From Arthrobacter sp. NicSoilB4 (lineage in GTDB: Bacteria > Actinomycetota > Actinomycetes > Actinomycetales > Micrococcaceae): a DNA stretch of 64,000 nt. The notes under the pieces are model-generated. The model saw only the letters and a program-made list of their open reading frames with translations, was not told the DNA's origin and ran no database searches. Below are positions 61,089 to 64,000 of this stretch, piece after piece; the stretch's first letter is position 1; each line of letters begins with the position of its first letter. The translations under genes and the position numbers were made by a program. The DNA lies in the NCBI RefSeq assembly GCF_019977335.1, contig NZ_AP024653.1, positions 2,418,001 to 2,482,000 of the forward strand. The letters run 5' to 3'.

Positions 61089-62543
61089 CTACCGCGGCGG
61101 TGTGACGTCTGCGGTTTTTGGGCGTGTGCGGTCATCTTGGCCTACGTAGTCGCGGAGCCGTGTCGCGGCCGCGGGCGGGTGGAACCCCTGGGCTGCCAGC
61201 TTGCCGAGTTCGAGGGTGCTGTTTTGCGGCCTCGGGGCGGCACTCTTGCCTTTGAAATACTCCGTGGTGCTGACTCCGGTCACAGCCGTCCGCGCTCCCC
61301 CGGCGAGTTCGAACACATCGGCTGCGATGTCCTGCCACGACTGCGGATTCCCGTTGTTGCTTAGGTTGTAGGTGCCAAAGGGGGCGCCGGTTGCGAGCAA
61401 GTGCCGGATGCCGGCGGCGATGTCCTCGGTGAAGCTGAGCCGCCCGATCTGGTCATCGACCACCGAAGGCTCGATCGCCCGTTCGGCGAGGGAAGCCATG
61501 GTCCGGACGAAGTTGCCGCCGTCTCCGATGACCCAGCTGGTCCGCACAATGTAGTGCCGGGGAACCACACTGACCACGGCATCTCCCGCGGCCTTGGTCT
61601 GCCCGTACACCCCCAGCGGTGAAAACGGTTCGTCCTCGGTATGGACTTCAGTTGTGCCGTCGAAGACATAGTCCGAGGAGATGTGCACCAGGGTCAGGCC
61701 GTGCTCGACGGCGGTCCGGGCCAGCCGGGCGACGGCGGTGACGTTGACGGCCCAGGCGGTTTTGCGGCCCTCGGGGGTTTCGGCGGCGTCGACGGCTGTG
61801 TAGGCCGCGGCGTTGATGATCGTGGAGTAGTTTTTCCAGTTCCGCGCGGCGAAGGCATCCTCGCTGCCCAGGTCGAACTCGGCCCGGCCGGCGAACTCAA
61901 CGGACGTGTCGCCGTCGTACAGTTGCCGCAGGGCCTTGCCGAGCTGGCCGTCGGCGCCGATCACGAGGGTCTTCTTCGGCGGCATCGGGGTGACGTCCGC
62001 GAGGCGCGGGTGCCCCTTGTCCTTGTCCGAGAGTTCGGCCTCGCCCAGGGGAACCGGCCACGTGATGGCTGCGGTCTCGTCGGCGAGGTTCAGGAAGGTG
62101 TACTGGCCCTGGGCGTCGGCGGACCAGTGGTCGTTGACCAGGTAGGTGTAGGCGGTGTTGTCCGCCAGGGTCTGGAAGGCGTTGCCCACGCCGCGGGGAA
62201 TGAAGATGGCCTGGCTGGCGTCCAGTTCGGCGGTGAAAACTGCGCCGAACGACGGCCCCTCGCGCAGGTCAACCCACGCCCCGAAGATCCTGCCGGTGGC
62301 GACGGAAATGAACTTGTCCCACGGCTCGGCGTGGATGCCGCGGGTGGTGCCGGCCTTTTCATTGAAGGAGATGTTGTTCTGCACCGGCCGGAAGTCCGGC
62401 AGGCCGAGGGCCACCATTTTTTCCCGTTGCCAGTTCTCCTTGAACCACCCGCGGTTGTCACCATGGACCGGAAGGTCGTAGAGGACGACGCCGGGAATCG
62501 GAGTTTCGTGCGCTGTGAGCTTTTTCGAGAACTCGATCGGCAT
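61089..62543 (-). CDS. rmlCD: Fused dTDP-4-dehydrorhamnose 3,5-epimerase / dTDP-4-dehydrorhamnose reductase
   Basis: A 484-residue fusion catalysing the last two steps of dTDP-L-rhamnose synthesis. Residues 1-185 are an RmlC-type cupin with the catalytic His71 (TTRGIHAEPW) and the FIPRGVGNAFQTL segment. Residues 190-475 are RmlD, with GADGQLG (196-202), SSDYVFDG and YxxxK (Y313, K317). The linker is about five residues. The ATG at 62543 follows rmlB closely. The fusion occurs in other Micrococcales (recollection). It supports rhamnose in cell-wall polysaccharide. Confidence 0.94.
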   Translation of the reverse strand: MPIEFSKKLTAHETPIPGVVLYDLPVHGDNRGWFKENWQREKMVALGLPDFRPVQNNISFNEKAGTTRGIHAEPWDKFISVATGRIFGAWVDLREGPSFGAVFTAELDASQAIFIPRGVGNAFQTLADNTAYTYLVNDHWSADAQGQYTFLNLADETAAITWPVPLGEAELSDKDKGHPRLADVTPMPPKKTLVIGADGQLGKALRQLYDGDTSVEFAGRAEFDLGSEDAFAARNWKNYSTIINAAAYTAVDAAETPEGRKTAWAVNVTAVARLARTAVEHGLTLVHISSDYVFDGTTEVHTEDEPFSPLGVYGQTKAAGDAVVSVVPRHYIVRTSWVIGDGGNFVRTMASLAERAIEPSVVDDQIGRLSFTEDIAAGIRHLLATGAPFGTYNLSNNGNPQSWQDIAADVFELAGGARTAVTGVSTTEYFKGKSAAPRPQNSTLELGKLAAQGFHPPAAATRLRDYVGQDDRTRPKTADVTPPR

Positions 62544-62546
62544 GGT

Positions 62547-63548
<1,002 letters not shown>

Positions 63549-63597
63549 TCAGACCCTACCCGTTGCGCTTGCTCCAAGAAACATAAAGGATGTGCCC

Positions 63598-64000
63598 ATG
63601 CGCGGAATCATTCTGGCCGGGGGAACCGGATCACGGCTGCATCCGATTACCTTTGGCATCAGCAAGCAGCTGGTCCCGGTCTATGACAAACCGATGATCT
63701 ACTATCCGCTTTCCACCCTCATTCTGGCCGGAATCAGGGACATCCTGATTATCACGGCTCCCCACGACTCGGATCCTTTCCGCCGGCTGCTCGGTGACGG
63801 CTCACAATTCGGGGTCTCCATCACCTACAAGGTTCAACCGTCTCCGGACGGGCTCGCTCAGGCATTCATCCTTGGCCAGGAACACATCGGCCACGATTCC
63901 GTGGCACTCGTCCTCGGCGACAACATCTTTTATGGCCCTGGCATGGGCGCCCAGCTCGGCAGGTACGTTGGCGTGGACGGCGGGTCGGTCTTTGGCTACT
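63598..64000 (+). CDS. rmlA: Glucose-1-phosphate thymidylyltransferase (3' end outside window)
   Basis: The first 134 codons of RmlA, the first step of dTDP-rhamnose synthesis, are present and continue past the window edge. The nucleotidyl motif [11 protein letters not shown] starts at residue 8. [16 protein letters not shown] and VLGDNIFYG are typical. AAGGA lies seven bases before ATG 63598. The shared 52-base gap with rmlB implies a divergent promoter. Confidence 0.96.
   Translation, partial: MRGIILAGGTGSRLHPITFGISKQLVPVYDKPMIYYPLSTLILAGIRDILIITAPHDSDPFRRLLGDGSQFGVSITYKVQPSPDGLAQAFILGQEHIGHDSVALVLGDNIFYGPGMGAQLGRYVGVDGGSVFGY

Overview
The window is high-G+C DNA with dense genes, many GTG/TTG starts and 1-4 bp stop/start overlaps. 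Gene content and order (aceE - FasR-type regulator - fabD/fabH/acpP/fabF; rpsP - KH protein - rimM - trmD - rplS - lepB x2 - rnhB; ffh/ftsY/smc; DUF3052, DUF3145 and DUF2469 proteins) point to an actinobacterium, most likely Arthrobacter/Pseudarthrobacter or a close relative in the Micrococcaceae. The genus is an inference from protein similarity recalled from memory, not from a search. Most of the window is ordinary core chromosome.

Layout. 0-3 kb: a truncated IclR regulator and a fumarylacetoacetate-hydrolase-family enzyme, two small proteins of unknown role, and tRNA-Val(TAC). 3-14.7 kb: a central-carbon/lipid block. Sir2, an AhpE-like peroxiredoxin and a DUF3052 protein form a minus-strand operon divergent from aceE (pyruvate dehydrogenase E1). 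They are followed by a FasR-like regulator and the fatty-acid synthase II genes fabD, fabH, acpP and fabF. A dihydrofolate-reductase-like gene, bracketed by two related palindromes, sits between fabF and the DUF3145 gene. 15-25.7 kb (all minus except one gene): xerC, dprA, comM-like, yraN-like, a plus-strand HAD gene that looks inserted, DUF2469, rnhB, two signal peptidases I, rplS, trmD, rimM, khpA and rpsP. This is a ribosome-assembly, tRNA-modification and secretion block. 25.9-31.4 kb: a hypothetical protein, a VOC dioxygenase-like protein, an amidohydrolase, an alpha/beta hydrolase and ffh.

31.6-41.2 kb: a glucose-6-phosphate dehydrogenase homologue, glnB-amtB (nitrogen uptake and signalling), an MFS exporter, ftsY and smc. 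41.5-49.6 kb: an accessory island between smc and mutM. It holds a 1,582-residue secreted multidomain protein (N,N-dimethylformamidase-like region, Ig-like domains, four DUF4082 domains), two REP-like palindromes, and an operon for a membrane-anchored or secreted protein, an MFS transporter and a TolB-like protein. 49.7-61 kb: mutM, rnc, rpmF, the YceD/DUF177 gene and coaD. A three-gene plus-strand operon (SDR, aminotransferase, spermidine-synthase-like) follows, then rsmD, recG, a DAK2-domain protein and thiL. 61-64 kb: dTDP-rhamnose synthesis, with a fused rmlC-rmlD gene, rmlB, and divergent rmlA cut by the window edge.

The best candidate for something undescribed is a non-coding repeat family built on GGACAT boxes. 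One locus (26416-26788) has 11 boxes with the spacing series 29-40-32-43 / 29-40-32-53 / 29-40. A second locus (55830-55904) lies in the opposite orientation with exactly the same 29 and 40 bp spacings. Two other palindrome families, the bracketed DHFR-like gene, a probable ATT start for the DUF177 gene and two clear regulator operators (IclR-type and MarR-type) are also reported. I saw no CRISPR array, transposase, prophage or rRNA.
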